DNA of 64,000 nucleotides from Mycobacterium sp. NBC_00419 (lineage in GTDB: Bacteria; Actinomycetota; Actinomycetes; Mycobacteriales; Mycobacteriaceae): positions 3,906,001 to 3,970,000 of the forward strand of contig NZ_CP107931.1 in assembly GCF_036023875.1 (NCBI RefSeq), written 5' to 3'. The position numbers were made by a program, and so were the translations under genes. The notes beneath the pieces are model-generated. The model saw nothing but the letters and a program-made list of their open reading frames with translations. It ran no database searches and was not told where the DNA came from. The stretch's first letter is position 1. Each line of letters starts with the position of its first letter. Of this stretch, positions 18,648 to 26,882 are shown piece after piece.

Positions 18648-19461
18648 CGTCCTTGGTGACCGCTTCCCATTCGTCGATCGACGCCGACAGTGTGGCGATC
18701 TTGTCGCGCACCGCTTTGAGGACGTCGCGGCCCAGCAGCAACCGCAGCGGCGGTTCGTCCAGGGTGGACAGCAGCAGGACCGCCTCGGCGACCTTGCGGG
18801 GATCGCCGGGTAGGTGGTTGGCGAACTCCTTGATCAAAGTCTTTCGGCTGCCGACATTTTCCTCGTAGTCACCGATCGGGGTGTCCGACTCCCACATCGA
18901 GCGCGCGGCCCAGTCGGTGCGGAACGCTCCGGGTTCGATGGCGCTCACCTTGATGCCGAACGGTTTGACCTCCTGGGCCAGCGCCTCGGTCAGCGCCTCC
19001 AGGGCGAACTTGGTCGACGAGTAGTAGGCGTTGGGCGGATTGGCCACCAGGCCGGTCATCGACGAGATGTTGACGATGTAGCCGGACTTGTTGGCACGCA
19101 TCCCCGGCAGTACGGCCTTGATGGTGTCGACGACACCGAAGTAGTTGGTGTCGAACAACTTACGGACCTGCTCGTCCTCGCCCTCCTCGACCGCCGACAG
19201 GTAACCGTTACCGGCGTTGTTGACCAGAACGTCGATGCCACCGAAGGCATCCTGAGCGGCTTGCACCGCGGCGGCGATCTGCTGCTTGTCGGTCACGTCG
19301 AGGGCGACCGCCACCGCACGGTCACCGAACTCGTCGACGAAGTCGGTGATGGTCTCGGTGCGGCGCGCGGTCACGACGACGGAGTGCCCCGACTCCAGTG
19401 CGGCACGGGCGATCTCGCGCCCGATTCCGGTGGAGCACCCCGTGATCAACCAGCGGCCCAT
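18625..19461 (-). CDS. Short-chain dehydrogenase/reductase
   Basis: 278 residues, classical SDR: TGCSTGIGRE cofactor motif near the N-terminus, NNAG, and the YxxxK pair in YYSSTK, with the ISS segment upstream supplying Ser. The Arg pair in TARRTET suggests NADP preference. The ATG at 19461 is preceded by an AGAAGGGA-type SD and follows the DUF1214-like gene by 1 bp, so it is the last gene of a four-gene operon. The substrate is not known. Confidence 0.9.
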   Translation of the reverse strand: MGRWLITGCSTGIGREIARAALESGHSVVVTARRTETITDFVDEFGDRAVAVALDVTDKQQIAAAVQAAQDAFGGIDVLVNNAGNGYLSAVEEGEDEQVRKLFDTNYFGVVDTIKAVLPGMRANKSGYIVNISSMTGLVANPPNAYYSSTKFALEALTEALAQEVKPFGIKVSAIEPGAFRTDWAARSMWESDTPIGDYEENVGSRKTLIKEFANHLPGDPRKVAEAVLLLSTLDEPPLRLLLGRDVLKAVRDKIATLSASIDEWEAVTKDVNFPAGQ

Positions 19462-19462
19462 G

Positions 19463-20719
19463 TCAGTTCGTCCCTTCTGGAAGCCGGCGCAGATACGCTG
19501 CCCGGCGCTCGGCGAGTTCGGTCGCGCGCTGCTGCTCGGACACCCGGCGCAGGCCCGGTACCTGGGCTTCGAGGTTGTCGAGCCTGACGACTCGTCCACG
19601 GGCACCCAGATCCTCGGTGGGCCCGTCGGGCCCGAACTCGGCCATCCGCAGCGTCAGAATCCCTTCGCGCAGACCATCGGAGTCGATCCAGTTGGCGACG
19701 CCCGGATCGGTGGGGGAGATGACATAGGTGTACGTGCCGTCGTCGTTGGCGACGGACTGGGACTTGTTGAGGCTGCCGGTTCGGTCGACGATGTCCAGCG
19801 TTGTGCCCCAGATGTTGCTCAGCGGAACGGTGAAGTATTCGGCACCGCCGTCGCCGACGTCGACGACAAACGCCTCGCCGGGGGCCAGATCGAAGCGGCC
19901 CATCACGTACACCTGGTTGCGCATCGCGCCGACCTTGTCGGCCGACCAGGCGAGGTTGAAGTTGTTGGGCGGCATCTTGTAGACGCCGTGGCTGAGCTTG
20001 CCGGTGAAGTTGGCGAAGTACGCCATCATGTCGGCAGTGGCCTCGGCCTGCTCGTCGAGCGTGCGGGGTGGGGTCGTCGGACGGTCACCGAGGCGCTGCA
20101 CCGTCAGGTGGTTGGGATCGTCGCGCTCCCAGTTCAACAACACGTCGCGGATGTAGAACTCGTGCGCGTCGCTGGTGGTCTGAACATGGTTGGGGCGATC
20201 ACCGGCCGGATCGGAGTCGACCGTGATGACGAAGGAGCCGTCGGAATCGACCGCCATGGTGCGGCCGTTGAGGACGGCGACGGTACCCATGTTGGCGTCC
20301 CAGAGGGTGAAGTAGTTCTCCGTCATCCGATGCTCGCCGACTCGGCCCCGGATCTCGTAGCGCTCCTCGCCCGAGATCGGGATGACGCGGTACACACTGT
20401 CGGGATTGTCGATCCCCCAACGTGATCCGGGAATGGCGCGCCCACCCACGGGGTGGCCCAGCCGGGTGATGCAGGTGACCTTGGGCCGCAGTTTGTCTTG
20501 GTTGGACGACCACACCGCCGCGGAGAACATCACTTCGGCGAAGGCGTCGTCGAACACCGCGCGCATGGCGTCGGAGGCCTTGGCCCGCCCGAGCCAGGTT
20601 TCGGCGACCGTGCTGTAGGCCGCGCGCACCGTCGGGTGTGCCATGAGTTCCAGCGCCGCCAGTTCCTGTTCGTGTTGGGAGGCCGTGGCGACCGGGTGAT
20701 CTGTGTCAGCGAACATCAT
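19463..20719 (-). CDS. DUF1214-like conserved protein
   Basis: 418 residues. No catalytic motif was recognised. The C-terminal third (from about 290: YVMGRFDLAPGEAFVVD, IWGTTLDIVDRTGSLN, NDDGTYTYVI, NWIDSDGLREGILTLRM) matches the general pattern of DUF1214, a domain often found beside lipid or steroid enzymes. The upper part is rich in acidic and aromatic residues and has no signal peptide or membrane helix. Two adjacent ATGs compete: 20719 gives an ATGA overlap with the sulfotransferase gene, while 20716 has better spacing to GAGGAG. Operon context suggests a role with the sulfotransferase and SDR. Confidence 0.65.
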   Translation of the reverse strand: MMFADTDHPVATASQHEQELAALELMAHPTVRAAYSTVAETWLGRAKASDAMRAVFDDAFAEVMFSAAVWSSNQDKLRPKVTCITRLGHPVGGRAIPGSRWGIDNPDSVYRVIPISGEERYEIRGRVGEHRMTENYFTLWDANMGTVAVLNGRTMAVDSDGSFVITVDSDPAGDRPNHVQTTSDAHEFYIRDVLLNWERDDPNHLTVQRLGDRPTTPPRTLDEQAEATADMMAYFANFTGKLSHGVYKMPPNNFNLAWSADKVGAMRNQVYVMGRFDLAPGEAFVVDVGDGGAEYFTVPLSNIWGTTLDIVDRTGSLNKSQSVANDDGTYTYVISPTDPGVANWIDSDGLREGILTLRMAEFGPDGPTEDLGARGRVVRLDNLEAQVPGLRRVSEQQRATELAERRAAYLRRLPEGTN

Positions 20720-21903
20720 CTTCTCCTCGAACTGTCTGCGTCGGAACGGAAGCGGGAGTTGTAGCTGGCGAACCGTTCGGCGATCTGAGCCTCGCTGAGC
20801 CCGAAGTCGGCTGCGGCGTAGGGCGGTCGGGCCGGATCGCGGGGACGCTCGACGAGCCAGCGAAGCATCGCGGCCTCGGCCGGTGCGGTCAGTGGTACGC
20901 CGATCGCGTCGTACACGCGGGTCACCTGGCCGATGGGATCGGCTACGGCGTCGGTGAATTCGATGTCGGTGCACCGCGCCGACTCATCGGGCCATCTGGA
21001 ACGTACCGCCATAGCCCGGTCGTTGGTCCAGCCCATTCTGCTGAGCCACTGCGCACCGACGCGGCTTCGGTCGACGTGGTCGGAGTGCATCGCGTGCAGG
21101 GTGGCGTTCAGGCTCGCGCCCGAGGCGATGGTGTCCCGGGGATCGCGGTGCATGTGAACGATATGCAGATCGGGGAACTGTGCCCGCAGCACATCGAGGT
21201 AGCCCAGGTGCGCAGGGGACTTCAGCACCCAACGCTGTGCGGTCCGACCACATTGCCGCTTCTGCCACTGCAGGAATTGCAGCATCCGGTGAAGGTAGGC
21301 GTAGGCCGGGGTGAAGTCCTGGGTATCGATCCAGGCTCGGTACTCGGGTACCTCGGCGCCGGATTCGGGCACATGAGACAGGAACGCGTCAGAGAGGAAG
21401 ACGATCTCCTCTTCGGGTTCGCGGGCATGCATCGGATGGATGGCGAACAGTTCGGGTGTCATCTCGCGCGACACCGCCTCACGCTTTTCGCTGATGGCGA
21501 CCCTGGGGTCCTCGTGGGCCGACCACTGGTAGTCGAGTTTGGGCGCGACCTCCACCACCTCCCAGCCGTATGCGCAGTGGAACCGGTCGTCGCACGCCAG
21601 CAGCCGTTGAAGCAGAGTGGTGCCGCTGCGCATCATGCCGACCACGACGATCGGCGCGACGATGGTCTCGTCCAGGATCTCCGGGTAGCGCCGAATCCAT
21701 TCCTGGGCGCGCAATCGCATCCGCAGGCTGTGCACGAGGCCCGAGCGCAGGATGTGGCCCCCGATGTCGTTGAGATCCGCGGTGGCATAGCTTCCGGCGA
21801 GCACCGTCAGCGGTTCGCGGAAGCTCAGCGGGCCCCAGTCGTGCAGGCCTTCTTTCTGCTGCGCCTGGGCCGTCAGGCCGGTGACATCGAAGGGCGTTGT
21901 CAC
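20716..21903 (-). CDS. Sulfotransferase family protein
   Basis: 395 residues from a GTG start. GMMRSGTTLLQRLL (about 88-101) is the 5'-phosphosulfate-binding loop and HMHRDPRDTIASGASL the 3'-phosphate-binding segment of PAPS-dependent sulfotransferases (Stf-like mycobacterial family). Acceptors in mycobacteria include glycolipids and sterol-like lipids, but many members of this branch have no proven activity. It starts 6 bp after the NTF2-like gene and overlaps the DUF1214-like gene. Confidence 0.88.
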   Translation of the reverse strand: MTTPFDVTGLTAQAQQKEGLHDWGPLSFREPLTVLAGSYATADLNDIGGHILRSGLVHSLRMRLRAQEWIRRYPEILDETIVAPIVVVGMMRSGTTLLQRLLACDDRFHCAYGWEVVEVAPKLDYQWSAHEDPRVAISEKREAVSREMTPELFAIHPMHAREPEEEIVFLSDAFLSHVPESGAEVPEYRAWIDTQDFTPAYAYLHRMLQFLQWQKRQCGRTAQRWVLKSPAHLGYLDVLRAQFPDLHIVHMHRDPRDTIASGASLNATLHAMHSDHVDRSRVGAQWLSRMGWTNDRAMAVRSRWPDESARCTDIEFTDAVADPIGQVTRVYDAIGVPLTAPAEAAMLRWLVERPRDPARPPYAAADFGLSEAQIAERFASYNSRFRSDADSSRRR

Positions 21904-21909
21904 GGAGGT

Positions 21910-22353
21910 TCAGAACTTCAAATGGTGGCTGGTGTCGCCGACCTGGTCGACGAACATGACTCGGGTGTCGAACCACCACGTCCCGTCGAGGAGGTGGAAG
22001 GTGTCGCGGTAGTGGCCGGTGACAATGATCTGCAGCGACAGGTCCGGTGTGGCCTGGGTGACGCAGTAGTAGGCCTTGCCGTCGGCCCGCCCGGCCGCTT
22101 CGTCGACATAGATCTGAACGTTGCTGGTGAAGTGGCGCGTCTTGGGGGTGCCGTCCTCGTAGAGGCGGGTGGCCATCTCGTACATCGCCCGCACGCCGGC
22201 CGCCCCTTCGAAGGTGGCCTCGGGGGGCGCGTCCTCCATGGCGGTGATGCGCCCGTGGGTGAACAGCTGCGCCACGCCGTCGAGGTCGCCGGCGTCGAGT
22301 CGCTCGGCGTAGGTGTAGATCAGGTTCTCGATCTCCCGGGCGCTATCGCTCAT
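21910..22353 (-). CDS. NTF2/SnoaL-like domain protein
   Basis: 147 residues, with IENLIYTYAERLDAGDLDGVAQLF at the start and a conical NTF2 fold predicted from the whole. Family members include ketosteroid isomerase-like enzymes and dehydratases. It leads the operon NTF2 - sulfotransferase - DUF1214-like - SDR. It resembles the NTF2-like protein at 11221-11703 (shared YAE-LDAGD, PKTRH and GDxSxHL features), indicating an old duplication. Confidence 0.82.
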   Translation of the reverse strand: MSDSAREIENLIYTYAERLDAGDLDGVAQLFTHGRITAMEDAPPEATFEGAAGVRAMYEMATRLYEDGTPKTRHFTSNVQIYVDEAAGRADGKAYYCVTQATPDLSLQIIVTGHYRDTFHLLDGTWWFDTRVMFVDQVGDTSHHLKF

Positions 22354-22457
22354 GCCGTTAGACCCACTTCTTTGTAAAGTTTGTCAATGTGACCAGGATT
22401 ACTCGATATTTCTCGTAGGTAATCAGGTGGAGGCTGTCGTGTCAACCACTCGGTGGC

Positions 22458-22463
22458 TATTCT
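22458..22463 (+). promoter_or_regulatory. Leaderless -10 element of the SDR gene at 22470
   Basis: TATTCT followed by a 6-nt spacer and GTG 22470. Upstream, GATTAC and GTAATC (22398-22426 area) form a loose inverted repeat in the divergent region; no regulator can be assigned. Confidence 0.45.
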
Positions 22464-22469
22464 CGCGGC

Positions 22470-23360
22470 GTGACTTCACACTGGTCGGCGAACCGACTCG
22501 GCAACCTCAGCGGCAAACGGATCATCGTGACCGGAGCGACCAACGGTGTCGGTCTGGGCACCGCTCGGGCTCTGGTGCGGGCGGGTGCCCAGGTGGTGAT
22601 GGCGGTCCGCAACGTCGAGCTGGGCGCCCAACGCGCCGCCGAGATCGGTGGTGACACCCAGGTCGTCAAACTCGACCTCGCCGACCAGGCGTCGGTGCGA
22701 GCCTTCCCCGACCTGTTGGACGGTGACGTCGACATCCTGATCAACAACGCCGGGATCGTCACCCAGGCGCGAAGCGAGACCGTCGACGGCTTCGAGAGCA
22801 TGCTCGGCACGAACTTCCTCGGTCCGTTCGCGTTGACCAATCTGCTCTTCGAACGGGTGCGGTCGCAGATCATCAACGTGGGATCCGACGGCCACAAGCA
22901 GGGCACCCTCGACTTCGCCGACCCGCACCTTCGGTCGAGCAAGTGGTCGTCATTCCCGGCCTATGCCCGCTCGAAGCTGGCGGTCATGCTGTGGGGACTC
23001 GAGCTCGACCGACGGCTGCGTGCCGCCGGGTCACCGGTCGTCAGCCATCTCACCCATCCGGGCTGGGTCGCATCCAATCTGACGAATCTGTCGGACAAGC
23101 GCGTGATGGCGGTGTTTCACTCCGTCGCGCAGTCGGCCGCCAACCGGCTGGGCAACGACATCGATGCCGGCGCCGCGACGACGCTGTACTGCATCGCCGA
23201 GCCGATTCCGCCGGGCAGTTACGTGGGTATCGACAGCAGGTTGGGGCTCAAGGGCGGACCGACTTTGAGCGGACGATCCGCTGTTGCCAGTGACTACGAC
23301 ATCGCCCGCCGGCTGTGGGCGTTCGCCGAAAAGGAGACCGGGACAACGCTTCCCGTGTGA
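22470..23360 (+). CDS. Short-chain dehydrogenase (retinol dehydrogenase-like)
   Basis: 296 residues: VTGATNGVGLGTARAL cofactor loop, NNAG in ILINNAGIV, the Ser in NVGSDGHK and YARSK as YxxxK. Length and the C-terminal insert fit the atypical SDR/retinol dehydrogenase-like group common in actinobacteria. GTG start, predicted leaderless. Divergent from the NTF2-sulfotransferase operon, so possibly in the same pathway. A clear terminator separates it from whiB3. Confidence 0.88.
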   Translation: MTSHWSANRLGNLSGKRIIVTGATNGVGLGTARALVRAGAQVVMAVRNVELGAQRAAEIGGDTQVVKLDLADQASVRAFPDLLDGDVDILINNAGIVTQARSETVDGFESMLGTNFLGPFALTNLLFERVRSQIINVGSDGHKQGTLDFADPHLRSSKWSSFPAYARSKLAVMLWGLELDRRLRAAGSPVVSHLTHPGWVASNLTNLSDKRVMAVFHSVAQSAANRLGNDIDAGAATTLYCIAEPIPPGSYVGIDSRLGLKGGPTLSGRSAVASDYDIARRLWAFAEKETGTTLPV

Positions 23361-23365
23361 CGCCG

Positions 23366-23396
23366 AGAGGCCCACCCCGAGCCGGGATGGGCCTCT
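23366..23396. terminator. Bidirectional terminator between the SDR and whiB3
   Basis: AGAGGCCCA (23366-23374) pairs perfectly with TGGGCCTCT (23388-23396) around a 13-nt loop. It sits in the 52-bp gap between two convergent genes. Confidence 0.75.
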
Positions 23397-23412
23397 TGCG
23401 ATGTTTGCTGCG

Positions 23413-23703
23413 TCAGGCGGTGCGGCGGATACCGCGCTTGAGCAGGAGTTCACGCTCCGACTCGCTCAGGCCGCCCCAAATGCCGTAGGGCTCACCGACC
23501 GCCAGCGCGTGTGAACGGCAATGGGCAATGACCGGGCAACTCCGGCACATCTCTTTGGCGCGCATCTCGCGCTGTGCGCGGGCCCGGCCGCGCTCGCCGT
23601 CGGGATGGAAGAACATTGAGGAATCGACGCCCCGGCAAAGGCCTTGCATCTGCCAATCCCAGATGTCGGCGTTCGGGCCGGGTAGCTGCTGCGGCTGTGG
23701 CAT
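23413..23703 (-). CDS. whiB3: WhiB-family iron-sulfur redox regulator WhiB3
   Basis: 96 residues. PNADIWDWQMQGLCRG and FFHPDGERGRARAQRE match WhiB3 closely. The four cluster ligands are C23, C53, C56 and C62, followed by GIWGGL (the Trp/Gly turn that contacts sigma factor) and a basic C-terminus. WhiB3 binds a 4Fe-4S cluster that reacts with O2 and NO and regulates lipid and redox genes through SigA. The ATG at 23703 gives the family N-terminus MPQP. Monocistronic, divergent from the Rv3415c homologue. Confidence 0.95.
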   Translation of the reverse strand: MPQPQQLPGPNADIWDWQMQGLCRGVDSSMFFHPDGERGRARAQREMRAKEMCRSCPVIAHCRSHALAVGEPYGIWGGLSESERELLLKRGIRRTA

Positions 23704-24068
23704 TGGAAAACCCCTCTCCCCGCGCATCTTTCGAACGCGTGAGTTGTGGAACCGATCCGAGCCTGTCGCCGATGACTACTCGTGCCCACAAAATTAGGGG
23801 TGGCTTGCAAAGGGAGTCAATAGTCCCGCCATGTGCGCAATCACATAACTGCAGCTTGAGAATTTACATCACGTTCATCATTGCGACCCACCGTCGCCGG
23901 CTGAAGTGCTAATTCGCCAGGGTGCAGCGTGACACTTCCGTGATTTACCCAGGATGGCCGGCCTGCCATTTCCTAGCGCTCAATAGGTAGTTGACATGCG
24001 CGTAACACTGCGACCACAAACTGTTAACTGACGTGTCTGCAGATCCGTGTTGATAACGTCGCCCCCAC
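23704..24068. other. 365-bp divergent regulatory region of whiB3
   Basis: No gene was found. For whiB3 a reverse promoter is visible (see the 23791-23820 entry), giving a leader of about 80 nt. For the plus-strand gene TAACGT (24054-24059) lies 9 nt before the ATG. The middle (about 23830-23990) is relatively AT-rich for this window and may bind regulators; no clear palindrome was identified. Confidence 0.6.
23791..23820 (-). promoter_or_regulatory. Predicted whiB3 promoter
   Basis: On the minus strand TTGACT (23820-23815), an 18-bp spacer and TAATTT (23796-23791) form a good SigA-type promoter. Transcription would begin near 23784, about 80 nt before the ATG. Confidence 0.55.
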
Positions 24069-24884
24069 ATGACTCCCACCACGCTAACCGCTGCGGCGTT
24101 CGGCGGCGATCCGGAATGCTGGCCGCTTCCCGGCGCGCAGTCGCCCGAAGACCTGTGGCTGCGCGCCGTTGCCGCGGGCGGTCAAGGGCACTACAGCAGC
24201 GCCCGCGCAGACCTCGATACGGTGCGGCGCCTCCAGCCGACGGGCCCGCTCGCCTCGCTGGCGCTGAGCACCCACGCGTCGTTTCTGCGGCAACTGGGCG
24301 GACACCGCCTCGCCCGCGGCTGGGACGGGCGTGCGTTCGCGCTCGCGTGCGCCGCAGGCGACACCCCGAAGGCAGCCGAAGCCGCCGTCGACGCTCTGGT
24401 CGGTCTGGCCGCCGACGCTCTGGGGGTCGGCCGGCTCGCCGCCTCGGCAGCACTGCTGGAGCGCGCCGGCGCCGTCCTGGATCGCGCCGACGCGCCACCG
24501 CCGCGATTGGCGATCCGGCTGGCGTGGGTGCGCGCCGAACTGGCGATGGCCGGCGGGCGGGGGACAGTGGCGCTGGAGAGCGCCGAGCGTGGTGTCGAAC
24601 TTGCCGAGGCGGCGCTGCCGGCGCTACGCAGGCATCGGGTCAAGAGCGACGTGGTGCTCGCCGCTGCGCTGTGCAGTGCGGGCTTGCCTGACCGCTCCCG
24701 TGCGGTCGCCGAACGGGCGCTCACCGACGCGCTGACCTACGGGCTGGTGCCCTTGCGATGGGCTCTGGCGTGTCTGCTCGTTGATCTCGAAAGCACAACG
24801 CTTACGTCACAGCAAGTCTGGGCGATCCGCGACGAGAGCGCTGCAGCAATCGCACGGCGCGGCGGGCAGTGGTGCCCCGGCTAA
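24069..24884 (+). CDS. Conserved mycobacterial hypothetical protein (Rv3415c homologue)
   Basis: 271 residues, very Ala/Arg/Leu-rich and predicted all-helical, reminiscent of TPR-like repeats (for example AALLERAGAVLDRADAP and ALESAERGVELAEAALPAL). Function unknown. In M. tuberculosis the homologue also lies between whiB3 and sigD, divergent from whiB3, which supports the identity. A -10-like TAACGT ends 9 nt before the ATG, so its leader should be absent or very short. Possibly linked to SigD/WhiB3 signalling, by neighbourhood only. Confidence 0.75.
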   Translation: MTPTTLTAAAFGGDPECWPLPGAQSPEDLWLRAVAAGGQGHYSSARADLDTVRRLQPTGPLASLALSTHASFLRQLGGHRLARGWDGRAFALACAAGDTPKAAEAAVDALVGLAADALGVGRLAASAALLERAGAVLDRADAPPPRLAIRLAWVRAELAMAGGRGTVALESAERGVELAEAALPALRRHRVKSDVVLAAALCSAGLPDRSRAVAERALTDALTYGLVPLRWALACLLVDLESTTLTSQQVWAIRDESAAAIARRGGQWCPG

Positions 24885-24971
24885 CGCCCGATCGTCAGCC
24901 TTGGCCGATATTGTCTAGCTGAATGGCTGCCAGGTAGCGCCCGCTTCGTAACGTTGGAGATATCGCCGTCG

Positions 24972-25553
24972 ATGACAATTCCAGGAGAACGTCTCGACGC
25001 CGCCGTTGCTGAGGCAGTGGCCGGTAGTCGGGATGCGCTCCGGGAAGTAGTAGAGACCATCCGCCCCATCGTGGTCCGGTACATCCGGGCTCGCCTGGGG
25101 ACCACGGAGCGGGTTGGCCTCTCAGCCGATGACGTCGCACAGGAGGTTTGCTTGGCCGCCATTCAGGCGCTGCCGCGCTACCAGGATCAGGGTCGCCCCT
25201 TCCTGGCCTTCGTGTACGGCATCGCTGCTCACAAGGTCGCCGACGCTCATCGCGCCGCGGCCCGCAACAAATCCGACCCCACTGAAGTGGTGCCGGAGCG
25301 GTACTCGCTGGAAGCGGGTCCCGAGCAAATGGCCGTCCGGGCTGACACCTCCGATCGGATGAACAAGCTGCTGCAGGTGCTGCCCGAGAAGCAGCGCGAG
25401 ATCCTGATCCTGCGCATCGTGGTCGGGCTGTCGGCCGAGGAGACCGCCGACGCCGTCGGCAGCACCCCGGGTGCGGTGCGGGTGGCTCAGCACCGGGCCC
25501 TCGCCAAGCTCAAGTCGGAGATCACCGCGGCCGGGGGTGGCGACTATGCCTGA
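24972..25553 (+). CDS. sigD: ECF RNA polymerase sigma factor SigD
   Basis: 193 residues. Region 2 contains DDVAQEVCLAAIQALPRY and FLAFVYGIAAHKVADAHR; region 4 contains LPEKQREILILRIVVGLSAEETADAVGSTPGAVRVAQHRAL. It matches mycobacterial SigD throughout. SigD affects the ribosome, lipid and post-exponential/stringent programme in M. tuberculosis. The ATG at 24972 has a GGAG about 11 nt upstream; a TTG at 24954 would add six residues also seen in the M. tuberculosis protein. Overlaps the anti-sigma gene by 8 bp, ensuring paired synthesis. Confidence 0.95.
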   Translation: MTIPGERLDAAVAEAVAGSRDALREVVETIRPIVVRYIRARLGTTERVGLSADDVAQEVCLAAIQALPRYQDQGRPFLAFVYGIAAHKVADAHRAAARNKSDPTEVVPERYSLEAGPEQMAVRADTSDRMNKLLQVLPEKQREILILRIVVGLSAEETADAVGSTPGAVRVAQHRALAKLKSEITAAGGGDYA

Positions 25554-26871
25554 CTTCGGCCGTAGCTCCCGCGGGGACGATCCGTCGCTGGACGCCATCG
25601 TGCGCAGCGACCAGTTCCTCGACGCCCTGGCCACCGGTGGCCCGGTCGCGCCGCAGGACAACGCCGACGCCATGCTGGCCTCGCTGCTCGGCGAATGGCG
25701 CGAGGAGATGCGCTGGCCGCCGGCCACCGGCCTGATCACCGAACGTGACGCCGTCACGGCGCTGAATTCCGGAATCGTCGAGAAGCGCAAGCAGCGCAGC
25801 CCCGGCACCGGGCGCAGCCGGCGCGGCCTGAGCATCGTCGGCGCGGCAGCGGCCGGTGTGCTGGTGTTTGGTGGCTTCGGTGCTGTCGTCTACGGCGCCG
25901 GCCCCGGCGATGCGCTATATGGGCTGCACACGATGTTGTTCGGCGAGCCCACGAAGGTCCGCGAGGACCAGGTCTCCCTCGCCTCCGCTGCGGAGCAGCT
26001 CAAACAGGTTCAGCAGCTGGTCCAGCAAGGCGACTGGCCTGCGGCCCAGGCCAAGTTGGTCGAGGTCAACAACCAGGTGGCCGGGGTCGCAGACGCGCCG
26101 CAGAAGCAGCAGGTGCTCGAGCAGTGGAACGAGTTGGCGGCAAAGGTCGTCCAGCAGGACCCGCAGGCAACCGTCCCGCCGGGCATCACGTTCACCGTGC
26201 CGCCGTCAGCGACCGAGCTGGTGCCCGCGGTCGTCACCCCGCCGGAAGGGCCTGAAGTCCCGCCGACCAGCGTGCCGACCCTGCCGTCGATCACCATCTC
26301 GACGACGCCGGGAGAGTCCAGCGCGGTCGGAAGTCCGGGCCCGAGCACCTCGGGGGCACCGACGAGCACCGAACCGACCTCGCCGGTGGAGCAGACCGCG
26401 CCGCCGACGACCACCGCCGTGCCCACCACGACGGTCCCGTCGACGTCGACCGCCGTGCCCACCACGACGGCGGCGCCTACCACCTCGTCGGCGCCCACCA
26501 CGACATCGGTGCCCACCACGACGGCGGCACCCACGACGACCGCGGCGACTACGGCCACGAGCACCACCGCCGCGCCCACGACGGCTGCGCCGACCACGAC
26601 GACGACCAGTGCGGCCGCGGCCGCACAGTCACCGGCGCCGGCGGCTGCGACCACGACGACAGCGCTTGTCCAGCAGTCGGCGGCCACCACCGCGCCGGAG
26701 GCCTCCGCGCCCGCGATCGCCTCGACTCCGAGCGTGATCGCGGCGGTGCCCTCAACGGCTGTTCAGGCGCCCAAGACGCAGCCGCAAATCGTGATTACCA
26801 CCACTGTGGTGCCGATGCCCCAGCTCCCGGCACTCGGCGGGGGCGGAGCCACGCAAAGCGGCGCAGGCTGA
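25546..26871 (+). CDS. rsdA: Membrane anti-sigma-D factor RsdA with long Thr/Pro-rich external tail
   Basis: 441 residues. The cytoplasmic N-terminus (about 1-90; LDALATGGPV, LLGEWREEMRWPP) is the SigD-binding part of RsdA. One membrane helix (about 93-115) is followed by an extracytoplasmic helical region (YGLHTMLFGEPTKVREDQ..., containing a Gln-rich coil) and a very long Pro/Thr/Ala tail (about 200-420). Release of SigD is known to require proteolysis of RsdA. The tail is much longer than in the roughly 300-residue M. tuberculosis protein. ATG at 25546, 8 bp inside sigD. Confidence 0.9.
   Translation: MPDFGRSSRGDDPSLDAIVRSDQFLDALATGGPVAPQDNADAMLASLLGEWREEMRWPPATGLITERDAVTALNSGIVEKRKQRSPGTGRSRRGLSIVGAAAAGVLVFGGFGAVVYGAGPGDALYGLHTMLFGEPTKVREDQVSLASAAEQLKQVQQLVQQGDWPAAQAKLVEVNNQVAGVADAPQKQQVLEQWNELAAKVVQQDPQATVPPGITFTVPPSATELVPAVVTPPEGPEVPPTSVPTLPSITISTTPGESSAVGSPGPSTSGAPTSTEPTSPVEQTAPPTTTAVPTTTVPSTSTAVPTTTAAPTTSSAPTTTSVPTTTAAPTTTAATTATSTTAAPTTAAPTTTTTSAAAAAQSPAPAAATTTTALVQQSAATTAPEASAPAIASTPSVIAAVPSTAVQAPKTQPQIVITTTVVPMPQLPALGGGGATQSGAG
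26400..26620 (+). repeat. Low-complexity Pro/Thr repeat region in rsdA
   Basis: The 16-base unit GTGCCCACCACGACGG occurs at 26419-26434, 26455-26470 and 26509-26524, with degenerate copies between, encoding V/A-PTTT blocks. Such sequence is prone to slippage, so tail length may vary between strains. The product is a probable unstructured, possibly mannosylated, cell-wall linker. Confidence 0.75.
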
Positions 26872-26882
26872 TCTAAATCAGC
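26867..26882. terminator. Small hairpin between rsdA and the DUF5319 gene
   Basis: GCTGAT-CTAA-ATCAGC (26867-26882) spans the rsdA stop codon in the 6-bp gap between two convergent genes. The stem is only 6 bp, so this is a weak candidate. Confidence 0.35.

Noticed and set aside
22354..22469. Operator for a TetR regulator (GTCAATGTGAC and GATTAC...GTAATC)
   Set aside because: Arms of only 4-6 bp and imperfect; expected by chance at this length.
26400..26620. CRISPR-like or minisatellite array in rsdA
   Set aside because: The units encode Pro/Thr codons in frame with no unique spacers; it is coding low complexity.
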